NCBI GenBank assembly: GCA_041675285.1
Contig: JBAYTZ010000009.1
Coordinates: 1-64,000, forward strand
Length of the DNA stretch: 64,000 nt
Direction of reading: 5' to 3'
Source of the DNA: Candidatus Delongbacteria bacterium
GTDB taxonomy: Bacteria; CAIWAD01
The notes under the pieces were generated by a model, which worked only from the letters and a program-made list of their open reading frames with translations, was not told the origin of the DNA and did not search any database. A program made the translations under genes and the position numbers. Of the stretch, positions 51,739-61,120 are shown in pieces (positions within the stretch are counted from its first letter, which is position 1; each line of letters begins with the position of its first letter).

Positions 51739-53085
51739 GTGCCGGGCATTCGGCTGGTGGCCATCGGCGACGAGCTGCTGGACGGCCACACCCAGGACAC
51801 CAACAGCCGCGAGGTGGCCGCCGCCCTGGAAGAACTGGGCTTGCGACCGCTGGACGTCCACCTGATCCGCGACCACGAGGCGGCCATCCGGGCCGAGGTG
51901 GCGGCCCTGCTGGATCCCGCGGGCGGGCTGGAACTGGTGATCAGTTCGGGCGGGCTGGGCCCCACCCTGGACGACCGCACGCGCCAGGTCCTGGCCGCGG
52001 CCTTCGGCGCCGAATTGGTCTTTGACGAGACGCGCTGGCGCGAGCTGCAGGCCTGGTTCGCCGCTCGCGGCCGCGTGCCCGGGGAGCTGCAGCGCAGCCA
52101 GGCCCTCCACCCCGTCCCCGGCGGCGCGTTGCCCAACGAGGTGGGCACGGCCAACGGCCTGCTCTTCGAACGCGACGACCGGCTCTGGATCGCCCTGCCC
52201 GGGGTGCCCAGCGAGCTGCGCCACCTGCTGGCCTCCGGCGTGCTGCCCCTGCTGGCCCGGCGACTGGGCGCCCGGCCCCGGGGCCGCGTGCTGGCCTTCC
52301 GCAGCCGGCGCCTGCCCGAGGCGGATCTCTCCCAGCGGCTGGAGCCCCTGGCCGAGCTGGAGGCCCTGGGCGAGGTGGGCTTCTATCCCAGTCCGGACGG
52401 CGTGCTGTTGCGGCTGCGCCTGCCGGCCCTGGATCCGCCGGAGCTGGAAGCCCGTGCGGCGGCGGCCCGGCAGCTGGTGCGCGAGCGGCTGGGGGACTGC
52501 CTGCTGGCCGAGAGCGGCGCGCCGGTGGTGGAGCTGGTCTTCGCGGCCCTGTGCCGCAGGTCGGCCACGCTGGCCCTGGCCGAGTCCTGCACGGGGGGCT
52601 GGCTGGCCCGGGAACTGACGGATCTGCCGGGCAGCTCGGAGGTCTTTCCCGGCGGCGTGGTGGCCTATTCCAACGCCGTCAAGAGCGAGCTGCTGGGCGT
52701 GCCCCGGGAGCTGCTGGAGGAGCACGGGGCGGTCTCCGAGGCCTGCGCCGGGGCCCTGGCGCTGGGGGTCCGCCAGCGCCTGCGGGCGCAGTGGGGCCTG
52801 GCGCTGACCGGGATCGCCGGTCCTGCGGGCGGCACGCCGGACAAGCCCGTGGGCACGGTCTGGCTGGGGCTGGCCGGGCCGGAGTGTCTGCTCACGCGCC
52901 GGCTGGACCTGCGCGGCAACCGCGGCCAGATCCGCCAGCGGGCGGCGGGTCAGGCCTGGGCTTGGTTGCTTGAGATCCTGCAGGACACGAAGACCCAGAC
53001 GGGACACGCAGCTCACGAAGCTCACGAAGGGCAGGAAGAGCGGGAAGAGCGGGAAGGACCAACAAAGGATAGAGCCCGGCAGTGA
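51739..53085 (+). CDS. cinA: CinA family protein (nicotinamide-nucleotide amidase / competence-damage protein)
   Basis: Two-domain CinA of 448 aa. The N-terminal MoCF-like domain shows IRLVAIGDELLDG and SSGGLGPTLDDRT. The C-terminal amidase domain shows ALAESCTGGWLARELTDLPG and VVAYSNAVKSELLGV, acting on NMN in pyridine-nucleotide recycling. Start: GTG 51739 lacks a ribosome site. An in-frame CTG at 51718 has AGGGAGGG just upstream and would give the natural-looking (M)SETTPFVPGIR, so it may be the true start. The last 33 or so residues come from the CACGAAG repeat arm and are not family sequence. Confidence 0.9.
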   Translation: MPGIRLVAIGDELLDGHTQDTNSREVAAALEELGLRPLDVHLIRDHEAAIRAEVAALLDPAGGLELVISSGGLGPTLDDRTRQVLAAAFGAELVFDETRWRELQAWFAARGRVPGELQRSQALHPVPGGALPNEVGTANGLLFERDDRLWIALPGVPSELRHLLASGVLPLLARRLGARPRGRVLAFRSRRLPEADLSQRLEPLAELEALGEVGFYPSPDGVLLRLRLPALDPPELEARAAAARQLVRERLGDCLLAESGAPVVELVFAALCRRSATLALAESCTGGWLARELTDLPGSSEVFPGGVVAYSNAVKSELLGVPRELLEEHGAVSEACAGALALGVRQRLRAQWGLALTGIAGPAGGTPDKPVGTVWLGLAGPECLLTRRLDLRGNRGQIRQRAAGQAWAWLLEILQDTKTQTGHAAHEAHEGQEEREEREGPTKDRARQ

Positions 53086-53215
53086 ATCCGTTCATGGGCT
53101 CTTCGTGCTCGTCCCGAGTCTTCGTGTCCTACGAATCCAAGCCGGAGCGGCGCGCCATGACCGGTCTTTCCTCTTTGGATTTCTTCGCGTCTTCCCTTGG
53201 GCCCTGCGTGTCGGT
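52984..53215. repeat. CACGAAG/CTTCGTG paired-arm element, copy 1
   Basis: The left arm (52984-53065) carries CACGAAGCTCACGAAGGGC and GGGAAGAGCGGGAAGG units and encodes the end of CinA. The right arm (53098-53215) carries GCTCTTCGTGCTCGTCC and CTTCGTGTCC in inverted sense. A short variable middle separates them. The element fills the gap between cinA and thpR. Confidence 0.7.
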
Positions 53216-53230
53216 TCGGAGGCAAGCGAG

Positions 53231-53815
53231 ATGACCCGCCGGTTGTTCATCGCGCTGGCGCTGCCGGAGGAGATCCGCGCCGAGCTGGGCCGCACGCGCG
53301 ACCAGCTTGCCAGCCGGCGGGATCGAATCAACTGGCTGCCCAGGGAGCAGCTCCACCTGACTCTGCGTTTTCTGGGGGACGTGGAGGAGGCGGAGATCCC
53401 TGCGCTGGACGCGCAATTGGAAGAGCTGGCCGCCCGCCACGCGCCGCTGGAGCTGAAGCTGGGCTTGCCCGGGATCTTTGGGCCGCCCGCCGCGCCGCGC
53501 GTGCTCTGGGTGGGGCTGGCCGGGTGGCTGGAGCCCCTGGAGCGCCTGGTGCGGGAGCTCGAGTCGCGCCTGCGCCGGCTGGGCCGGCCCCCGGCGGAGT
53601 CGGGCTTCAAGCCCCACCTGACCCTGGGGCGTGTGAAGCAGTGTCGGGCGGACCTGGCGGCGGCCCATCTGGCCTTTCCGCCCCTGCCCCTGGCCCTGCG
53701 CCTGGGCCACCTGCAGTTGATCGAGAGCCGGCTGCGGCCGGCTGGAGCCGAGCATCATGTCCTGACCCGGCATATCTTGAGTGGAAACGAACGCGAAGCA
53801 TCGACAGCGGAATAA
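53231..53815 (+). CDS. thpR: RNA 2',3'-cyclic phosphodiesterase (2H family)
   Basis: A 194-aa 2H phosphoesterase (LigT/ThpR). Both catalytic motifs are present: HLTLRFLG and HLTLGRVK, each giving the H-x-T-x histidine. RLFIALALPEEIR opens the protein as expected. It hydrolyses 2',3'-cyclic phosphates on RNA. The ATG at 53231 has GGAGG upstream. The cinA-thpR-recA order is common in bacteria. Eight bases separate it from recA. Confidence 0.92.
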   Translation: MTRRLFIALALPEEIRAELGRTRDQLASRRDRINWLPREQLHLTLRFLGDVEEAEIPALDAQLEELAARHAPLELKLGLPGIFGPPAAPRVLWVGLAGWLEPLERLVRELESRLRRLGRPPAESGFKPHLTLGRVKQCRADLAAAHLAFPPLPLALRLGHLQLIESRLRPAGAEHHVLTRHILSGNEREASTAE

Positions 53816-53823
53816 GAGGACTC

Positions 53824-54843
<1,020 letters not shown>

Positions 54844-54851
54844 GGCGAGGC

Positions 54852-54881
54852 GGGGTCCCGCGCCGGTGCGGGCGGGACCCC
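54852..54881 (+). terminator. Hairpin terminator after recA
   Basis: 10-bp arms GGGGTCCCGC/GCGGGACCCC with a 10-nt loop, nine bases after the recA stop. No T-run follows, so it may be rho-assisted. Confidence 0.55.
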
Positions 54882-54981
54882 GATCACACTGTGGTATTGG
54901 AACGCCCGCTGGGCAGGCCGCGCAACCGCGCGTCCGTCGTGATGGAGGGGAAGTGGGGAGCGCTCCGACCCGCTGCCAGCC

Positions 54982-55629
54982 ATGAGCCTCCTGCTACAGG
55001 CCGCGTTCCTGCTGCCGGCCTGGGGGCTGGGTGGTCTGCCCACCGGGGTCTGGCTTGCCCGCTGGCGCGGCGCGCCGGATCCCACCCAAACGGGCTCGGG
55101 CTCCAGTGGCGCCACCAACGTGGGTCGGCTGCTGGGCTGGCGCTGGGGCCTGCTCACGCTGCTGGTGGACCTGGGCAAGGGGCTGGCCGCCGCCGGACTG
55201 GCGCGCGGGCTGTCGGACTCGTCCGGCCTGGCCGCGGCTTGCGGGCTGGCGGCCGTGCTGGGGCACTGCGCCTCGCCCTGGGCCCGCTTCAAGGGCGGCA
55301 AGGGCGTGGCTACCGGGGCCGGGGCGGCCCTGATCCTGGCGCCGTGGGCCGCGTTGCTGGCCTTGCTGGGCATGGTGCTCGTCCTGCTGGCCAGCCGGCG
55401 GATGGCGCCGGCCTCCCTCGGTGGCGGCCTGCTCTATCCGCTGCTGCAGGGCGTGACCGGCGAGGGCGGCGCAGCCCCGACCGGCTACGCGCTCGGGCTG
55501 GCCCTGTTGCTGCTCTTCACCCATCGCCAGAATCTGGACCGACTGCGCCGCGGCGTGGAACCGACCCTCTGGGGCGCGCCCGCCGGGGATCCGCGCTGGC
55601 GTTCGCGACACGAGGAGCCCGAGCGCTGA
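54982..55629 (+). CDS. plsY: Glycerol-3-phosphate acyltransferase PlsY
   Basis: Membrane enzyme that acylates glycerol-3-phosphate from acyl-phosphate to start phospholipid synthesis. The three family motifs are visible: GSGSSGATNVGR, KGGKGVATGAG and HRQNLDRLRRGVEP. About five membrane helices; 215 aa. The adjacent gpsA makes its substrate. Eleven bases lie between them. Confidence 0.94.
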   Translation: MSLLLQAAFLLPAWGLGGLPTGVWLARWRGAPDPTQTGSGSSGATNVGRLLGWRWGLLTLLVDLGKGLAAAGLARGLSDSSGLAAACGLAAVLGHCASPWARFKGGKGVATGAGAALILAPWAALLALLGMVLVLLASRRMAPASLGGGLLYPLLQGVTGEGGAAPTGYALGLALLLLFTHRQNLDRLRRGVEPTLWGAPAGDPRWRSRHEEPER

Positions 55630-55639
55630 AAGGAGATTC

Positions 55640-56686
55640 GTGAACCGCCAGCCAGCACGAAGCCGCGCAACCGCCGCTGCCTCCCCGCGCGTGGCCGTGG
55701 CCGGGATGGGCTCCTGGGGCACGGCCCTGGCCCTGCTCCTGCACCAGCGCGGCTGCCGCGTGCGGGCCTGGGAGTACGACCCGGGCGTGGTGGAACGCTA
55801 CGCCAGGGGCGAACGCGAAGCCGTCTTCCTGCCGGGCATCTTCCTGCCGCCCGCCATTCACGTCCGGCAGGAGCTGGACTGGCTGCTGGAGGACGCCGAC
55901 TGGCTGGTGCTGGCCGTGCCCAGCCACACCCAGCGCGCGCTGCTGGGCCGGCTGGCGCCCCTGCTGCCGCCCGGCCTGCCGCTGGTGAACGTGGCCAAAG
56001 GCATCGAGCAGCGCAGCCTGCTGCGCCTCTCCCAGGTGGTGGCGGAAGTCCTGCCCGGCCACGATCCGGCGGCCTACGTCTGTCTGTCGGGACCCAGCCA
56101 CGCCGAGGAGGTCAGCCGCGACGTGCCCACCGCCGTGGTGGCCGCCGGCGGCTCGGCCGGCCTGCTGGAGGAAGTCCAGCGGCTGTTTTCCAGTTCCACC
56201 TTTCGCGTCTACCGCAACGGCGACCTGACGGGCGTGGAGCTGGGGGGCGCCTTGAAGAACGTCATCGCCCTGGCGGCGGGCATGTGCGACGGGCTGGGCT
56301 TCGGCGACAACACCAAGGCCGCCCTGATGACCCGCGGGATGGTGGAGATGGCCCGGCTGGGCACGGCCCTGGGCGGCCGGCCGGAGACCTTCAGTGGACT
56401 GGCGGGGATCGGCGATCTGATCGTCACCTGCGCCAGCCGCCACAGCCGCAACCGTGCCGTGGGCGAGCAGATCGGCCGGGGTCGCAGCCTGGAACAGGTC
56501 CTGGCCGGAATGGAGATGGTGGCCGAGGGCGTGCGCACCACCGAGGGCGCCCACGAGCTGGCCGGTCGCCTGGGTGTGGCCATGCCTATCACGGCCGCCG
56601 TGCACGCCATCCTCTTTGAAGGGCGCGATCCCCGCGAGGAGGTGGGCCGTCTGATGACCCGCGATCTCAAAGCCGAGGAGGCCTGA
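55640..56686 (+). CDS. gpsA: Glycerol-3-phosphate dehydrogenase [NAD(P)+]
   Basis: Reduces dihydroxyacetone phosphate to sn-glycerol-3-phosphate for lipid synthesis. The 348-aa sequence has the nucleotide-binding AVAGMGSWGTALA, VNVAKGIEQ, CLSGPSHAEEV, LGGALKNVIALAAGMCDGLG with the catalytic lysine, and GLAGIGDLIVTCASRHSRNR. The N-terminus is about 15 residues longer than usual. The GTG start follows AAAGGAGATTC, a strong ribosome site. It shares one base with acyP (TGATG). Confidence 0.95.
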   Translation: MNRQPARSRATAAASPRVAVAGMGSWGTALALLLHQRGCRVRAWEYDPGVVERYARGEREAVFLPGIFLPPAIHVRQELDWLLEDADWLVLAVPSHTQRALLGRLAPLLPPGLPLVNVAKGIEQRSLLRLSQVVAEVLPGHDPAAYVCLSGPSHAEEVSRDVPTAVVAAGGSAGLLEEVQRLFSSSTFRVYRNGDLTGVELGGALKNVIALAAGMCDGLGFGDNTKAALMTRGMVEMARLGTALGGRPETFSGLAGIGDLIVTCASRHSRNRAVGEQIGRGRSLEQVLAGMEMVAEGVRTTEGAHELAGRLGVAMPITAAVHAILFEGRDPREEVGRLMTRDLKAEEA

Positions 56687-56964
56687 TGCCGCCCCTGATG
56701 CAATCGGAACAGCTGCTCTTCCAGGGGGACGTGCAGGGCGTGGGCTTCCGCTACGCCTTCAGCCGCCTGGCCCGGGAACAGGAGCTGGCAGGCTGGGTGC
56801 GCAACCTGCCCGACGGCTCGGTGGAAGCCGTGCTGCAGGGCGGGCGCGACAAGATCGCCGTGCTGATGCGCAAGGTCATGCTGCTCAGCGGCCGCGTGCG
56901 CATCACCCAGGTGGAGCAGCGCAAGGTCGAGTTGCCGCCCATCACGGGCTTCTCTGTCCGCTGA
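56686..56964 (+). CDS. acyP: Acylphosphatase
   Basis: A 92-aa acylphosphatase that hydrolyses acyl-phosphates. The phosphate-binding arginine is in VQGVGFRYAF and the catalytic asparagine in WVRNLPDGSVEAVLQG. Linked to gpsA-plsY, whose acyl-donor is an acyl-phosphate, so a role in controlling that pool is conceivable (inference). Confidence 0.93.
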   Translation: MPPLMQSEQLLFQGDVQGVGFRYAFSRLAREQELAGWVRNLPDGSVEAVLQGGRDKIAVLMRKVMLLSGRVRITQVEQRKVELPPITGFSVR

Positions 56965-57152
56965 ATCACACTCACCACGAAGGGCGGGAAGGGCGGAGAA
57001 GAGCACGAAGCCGCAGAGAGATGCAAGGACTGGGACGGGCCGGGCTGGGGGTGCCAAGGGCTTTCCCAGCCACCCTGTGTCCTGCTGGATCGAGCGGGAT
57101 AGCAGCGAAAAATCTTCGTGAGCTTCGCTGTCCTTCGTGAGCTTCGTGGCGG
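56965..57152. repeat. CACGAAG/CTTCGTG paired-arm element, copy 2
   Basis: The left arm (56977-57030, CACGAAGGGCGGGAAGGGC) and right arm (57113-57150, CTTCGTGAGCTTCGCTGTCC then TTCGTGAGCTTCGTGG) are inverted. About 80 unrelated bases lie between. The element fills the acyP-apt gap. Confidence 0.7.
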
Positions 57153-57181
57153 AGCTTGTGGAATACAACGACGAGGACCAC

Positions 57182-57715
57182 ATGGATCTGGCGAACATCA
57201 TCCGCACCGTGCCGGATTTCCCCAAGCCGGGCATCGGCTTCAAGGACATCACGCCCATCCTGCAACAGCCGGCGGCCTTTGAGTGGTGCCTGCGCCGCCT
57301 GCTGGAGCTCTGCCCGCCCGCCGGTTTCGACGTGGTGCTGGGCATCGAGGCCCGGGGTTTCCTGTTCGGCGCCCCGCTGGCCTTGCGGGCCGGCAAACCC
57401 TTCGTCCCCGCGCGCAAGCCCGGCAAACTGCCCTGGAGGACCGTCAGCCGCAGCTACGAGCTGGAGTACGGGACGGACTCGCTCCAGGTCCACGCCGACG
57501 CCTGCGCGCCCGGCCAGCGCGTGCTGCTGGTGGACGACCTGCTGGCCACCGGCGGGACCCTGCTGGCCGCCGCCGGGCTGGTGCGCGACCTGGGTGGCCA
57601 GCCCGTCGCCGCCGCCTGCGTGCTCAACCTGAGCTTCCTGCCCGGCCGCGCCCGGCTGGAGGCGGCCGGCGTGCCCGTGCACGCCCTGCTGGACGTGGAT
57701 TCGGAAGAGTGCTGA
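57182..57715 (+). CDS. apt: Adenine phosphoribosyltransferase
   Basis: Salvages adenine to AMP with PRPP. The 177-aa sequence begins IRTVPDFPKPGIGFKDITP and has the PRPP motif VLLVDDLLATGGTL and IEARGFLFGAPLA. The ATG at 57182 has GAGGA upstream; an earlier in-frame start reads into the repeat arm and is not used. Its stop overlaps the ligA start by one base. Confidence 0.94.
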   Translation: MDLANIIRTVPDFPKPGIGFKDITPILQQPAAFEWCLRRLLELCPPAGFDVVLGIEARGFLFGAPLALRAGKPFVPARKPGKLPWRTVSRSYELEYGTDSLQVHADACAPGQRVLLVDDLLATGGTLLAAAGLVRDLGGQPVAAACVLNLSFLPGRARLEAAGVPVHALLDVDSEEC

Positions 57716-59865
57716 TGGATCCCGCCCGGCCCCCCGCCAGCCAGGCCGAGCTGGTGGCCCTGACCCGCGACCTGCAGCGCCACGCCCGGCTCTACTACGA
57801 CGAGGCCGCCCCCGAGCTCCCCGACGCCGAGTACGACCGCCGGCTGCAGCTCCTGGCCGCGGCCGAAGCCGAGCATCCGGACTGGGCCCTGCCTGATTCC
57901 CCCACCCGCCGGGTGGGCCAGCGGGAGACGGCGCGTACCGGCCGCCCCGAGGTCCGCCACGAACCCCGCCTCTACAGCCTGGCCAACGCCTACAGCGACG
58001 AGGAACTGGCCGATTTCGCGCGCCGCGTGGCCGAGGCCTTGGCGGCCGCGCCGCCCCAGCCCGACCTCTTTGCCCTTCCCAAACAACTGCCGGAACTGGT
58101 CTGGTCCTGCGAACTGAAGCTGGACGGGGCCAGCATCTCGCTGATCTACGAACAGGGCGAGCTGGTGCTGGCAGCCACGCGCGGAGACGGCGAGTCGGGC
58201 GAGGAAATCACGGCCCAGGCCCGACAGCTGAGCAACCTGCCCGCAACGCTGGCGCTGGACGCGCCGCCCGCCCGGCTGGTGGCGCGCGGCGAGGTGGTGC
58301 TGGAACACGCCGATTTCCAGGCCCTCAACGCCCGCCGCGCCGAGGCCGGCGAACGCCTGTTCGCCAACCCGCGCAACGCCGCCGCCGGCAGCCTGAAACT
58401 GCTGGATGCCGCCGAACTGCGGGCCCGCGGCCTCAAGGTCTTCCTCTACGATCTGGCCGTGCTGGAAGGAGCCGCAGCCCCCGCCACCCAGAGCGCCCAG
58501 CTGGACTGGCTGCGCCACGCCGGCCTGCCGGTCTTTCCGCACGCCGCGCGCTGCGCGGGACTGGCGGAGGTGCTGGCCTACTGCGCGCGCTGGGAGACGG
58601 AGCGCGCCGGGCTGCCGCTGGACACCGACGGCGTGGTGGTCAAGCTGGACGAGATTGCCCCGCGGGCCGGGCTGGGCTGGACGGCCAAGGCGCCGCGCTG
58701 GGCCGTGGCCCGCAAGTTTCCGGCCCAGGCCGTCCAAACCGTGCTGCGCGCCGTCACCTGGCAGGTGGGGCGCACGGGCGTGGTCACGCCGGTGGCCGAG
58801 CTGGAACCCGTCGCCGTGGCCGGTTCGGTCATCGCCCGGGCCACCCTGCACAACGAGGATGAGATCCAGCGCCGGGGCATCCGGCCCGGGATGCGGGTCT
58901 GGGTGGAAAAGGGCGGCGACGTGATCCCCAAGGTCACGGGCCCGGCGGAGGATCCGGCGGGCTTCCCTGCAGTGCAGGCGCCGGCGGACTGTCCGGAGTG
59001 CGGCCATGGGCTGCGGCGGGAGGAGGGGGAGTCGGCCCTGCGCTGCCTGAACCCGGGATGCCCGGCCGTGCGCCAGGCCGCGCTGGAGCATTTCGTCTCT
59101 CGGCCGGCCCTGGACTTGGAGGGGCTGGGGGATCGCCTTGTGGCCGAGTTGATCCGCCTGGGCCACCTGCGCGACGTCTCGGACCTCTTCCATCTGCGCC
59201 CGGAGCAACTGCTGGAATGTGAGCGGATGGGCGAGAAAAGTGTGTCGAACGTCATGCAATCCATTGAGATGGGGAAAACGCGCCCCCCCAGTCGCCTGCT
59301 CTTCGCCCTGGGCATCCGCGGAGTGGGAGCCAAGGCGGCGCGCACGCTGTTGCGGCACGCCGGCAGCCTGCGGGCCCTGGCCGCGCGTCCCGCGGAGGAA
59401 CTGCAGAACCTGGACGGGGTGGGTCCCGTGCTGGCGGCCAGCGTCACGCGCTGGTTCGCCCTCCCGGACAACCAGGAGTTGTTGAAACGACTGGAGTTGG
59501 GCGGCCTGGACCTGACGCGCGAGGAGCCCGACCGCGGTCCCGTGGCGGCCGGCGGCCCCTTCTGGGGACGAACCGTGGTGCTCACCGGCACCCTGGCCGG
59601 CCTGGAGCGCCGGGCGGCCCAGGCGCTGCTCGAAGCCCGCGGGGCCAAGGTCAGCTCCAGCGTCTCGGCCCGGACGCACTACGTGGTGGCCGGAGCGGAA
59701 GCCGGATCCAAGCTGGAGAAGGCCCGCGCCCTGGGCGTGCCCGTGCTGGACGAAGCCCAATTCCAGGCGCTGCTGCAGGCGGGGGACGCGGATTCCGCCG
59801 CGGACGCGAATCCGGAGCGGTTGAATCCAGATCCGCTTAGCCCGTTTGAACAGGAGTCATTGTAG
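57715..59865 (+). CDS. ligA: NAD-dependent DNA ligase
   Basis: Seals nicks in replication and repair. The 716-aa protein has domain Ia (LYYDEAAPELPDAEYDRR), the adenylation domain with catalytic K135 in ELKLDGAS, an OB fold, a C4 zinc finger (CPECG ... CLNPGCP), helix-hairpin-helix repeats and a BRCT domain (WGRTVVLTGTLAGLERRAA). There is a small insertion of about 15 residues before the adenylation site (PPQPDLFALPKQLPEL). It is translationally coupled to apt. Confidence 0.97.
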   Translation: MDPARPPASQAELVALTRDLQRHARLYYDEAAPELPDAEYDRRLQLLAAAEAEHPDWALPDSPTRRVGQRETARTGRPEVRHEPRLYSLANAYSDEELADFARRVAEALAAAPPQPDLFALPKQLPELVWSCELKLDGASISLIYEQGELVLAATRGDGESGEEITAQARQLSNLPATLALDAPPARLVARGEVVLEHADFQALNARRAEAGERLFANPRNAAAGSLKLLDAAELRARGLKVFLYDLAVLEGAAAPATQSAQLDWLRHAGLPVFPHAARCAGLAEVLAYCARWETERAGLPLDTDGVVVKLDEIAPRAGLGWTAKAPRWAVARKFPAQAVQTVLRAVTWQVGRTGVVTPVAELEPVAVAGSVIARATLHNEDEIQRRGIRPGMRVWVEKGGDVIPKVTGPAEDPAGFPAVQAPADCPECGHGLRREEGESALRCLNPGCPAVRQAALEHFVSRPALDLEGLGDRLVAELIRLGHLRDVSDLFHLRPEQLLECERMGEKSVSNVMQSIEMGKTRPPSRLLFALGIRGVGAKAARTLLRHAGSLRALAARPAEELQNLDGVGPVLAASVTRWFALPDNQELLKRLELGGLDLTREEPDRGPVAAGGPFWGRTVVLTGTLAGLERRAAQALLEARGAKVSSSVSARTHYVVAGAEAGSKLEKARALGVPVLDEAQFQALLQAGDADSAADANPERLNPDPLSPFEQESL

Positions 59866-60080
59866 CCCAATTGGGAATACCGGCGCAATGGATCAGATCG
59901 TGAAAACCAGAATGAACGTTGTTTTCACATCAGGACGACGGTAAAAGCCCGGTAGGGAAGCGAAAAGGCGGCGAAGAAGCGCGCCCGAGCCCGCCCGAAA
60001 AGCGTCCGCAGGGCTTTTTCTCCAGCGCTTGAATCATAAATTCGACAGCTGGACAGGACAGACAAGGGAGTTCAACGCAG
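59866..60080. other. ligA-efp intergenic region
   Basis: These 215 bases include complementary AAAAGCCC (59943-59950) and GGGCTTTT (60011-60018), with a T-run after the second arm. A weak -35/-10 pair, CTTTTT-17-TAAATT at 60014-60042, lies 39 bases before efp. The complementary arms may close a terminator for ligA or a leader fold for efp. No gene is seen. Confidence 0.35.
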
Positions 60081-60644
60081 ATGGCCTCAACGGCTGATTT
60101 CCGCACCGGCTTGACCGTGATGATCGACGGCGAGATTTTCCGCATCGTCGAGTTCCAGCACGTCAAGCCGGGCAAGGGCGGCGCCTTCGTGCGCACCAAG
60201 ATCAAGAACGTGCGCACGGGCCGGGTGCTGGAACCCACCTTCCGCTCGGGAGAGAAAATCGAGATCGTCCGGTTGGAGAGCCGCAAACTCCAGTACCTCT
60301 ACCAGGACCCCAACGGCTACGTCTTCATGGACAACGAGACCTTCGATCAGCTGCACCTGCCCACCGTCCTGGTGGAGGAGGTCATCGACCTGATGAAGGA
60401 GAACACCGAGGTGGACGTGCTCTTCCACGGCGAGGAGGCCCTGGGCATCGAGCTGCCGGTCACGGTGGATCTGCGCATCGTGGAGACGGAGCCCAACGAC
60501 AAGGGCGACACGGCCCAGGGCGGCAAGAAGCCCGCCAAGCTGGAGACCGGCGCCACGGTCAACGTGCCCTTCTTCGTCAGCGAGGGAGAAGTGATCCGCG
60601 TGGACACGCGCAAGCGCGAATACGTCGAGCGAGTGAAGGGATAA
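60081..60644 (+). CDS. efp: Translation elongation factor P
   Basis: Binds ribosomes stalled at polyproline. The 187-aa sequence has the tip loop KPGKGGAFVR with K32 as the site of the family's post-translational modification, and the C-terminal GATVNVPFFVSEGEVIRVDT. No efp-modifying enzyme is in the window, so the modification type is unknown. It is the first gene of the efp-accB-accC run. Confidence 0.96.
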   Translation: MASTADFRTGLTVMIDGEIFRIVEFQHVKPGKGGAFVRTKIKNVRTGRVLEPTFRSGEKIEIVRLESRKLQYLYQDPNGYVFMDNETFDQLHLPTVLVEEVIDLMKENTEVDVLFHGEEALGIELPVTVDLRIVETEPNDKGDTAQGGKKPAKLETGATVNVPFFVSEGEVIRVDTRKREYVERVKG

Positions 60645-60646
60645 GC

Positions 60647-61108
60647 ATGGATTTCAATGAGATCCGCAAGCTGGTGAAACTCGTGGAGGCCTCGGCCATC
60701 TCCTCGCTGGAAGTGGAAGAGGGCGAGCTGAGCATCCGCATCGAGAAGCACACCCTGGCGCCCGCGCCCCTGCAGCCCGCGGGTCTGCCCGGCGGCTACG
60801 CGCCCGCGCCGGCCCCCGTCTACCAGATGGCTCCGGCGGCCGCCCCGCCCGCGCCGGCGACGGCCTCCCACCTGCTGGAGGTCAAGGCGCCCATGGTGGG
60901 CACCTTCTATCGCTCGCCCGGCCCGGACAAGGAGCCCTTCGTCAAGGTGGGCGACATGATCGCCCCCGGCAAGACCCTCTGCATCCTGGAAGCCATGAAG
61001 ATCATGAACGAGATCGAGGCGGAGCTGAGCGGCCGGGTGGTGGAGATCCTGGTGGAGAACGGCCAACCCGTCCAGTTCGACCAGGTCCTGTTCCGCATCG
61101 AACCCTGA
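60647..61108 (+). CDS. accB: Biotin carboxyl carrier protein of acetyl-CoA carboxylase
   Basis: A 153-aa BCCP. An N-terminal helical region is followed by a Pro/Ala linker (about 38-75). The biotinyl domain carries the EAMKIMNEIE motif, with K118 as the biotin site. The start is 3 bases after the efp stop. Confidence 0.96.
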   Translation: MDFNEIRKLVKLVEASAISSLEVEEGELSIRIEKHTLAPAPLQPAGLPGGYAPAPAPVYQMAPAAAPPAPATASHLLEVKAPMVGTFYRSPGPDKEPFVKVGDMIAPGKTLCILEAMKIMNEIEAELSGRVVEILVENGQPVQFDQVLFRIEP

Positions 61109-61120
61109 GACGAGGCGCCC

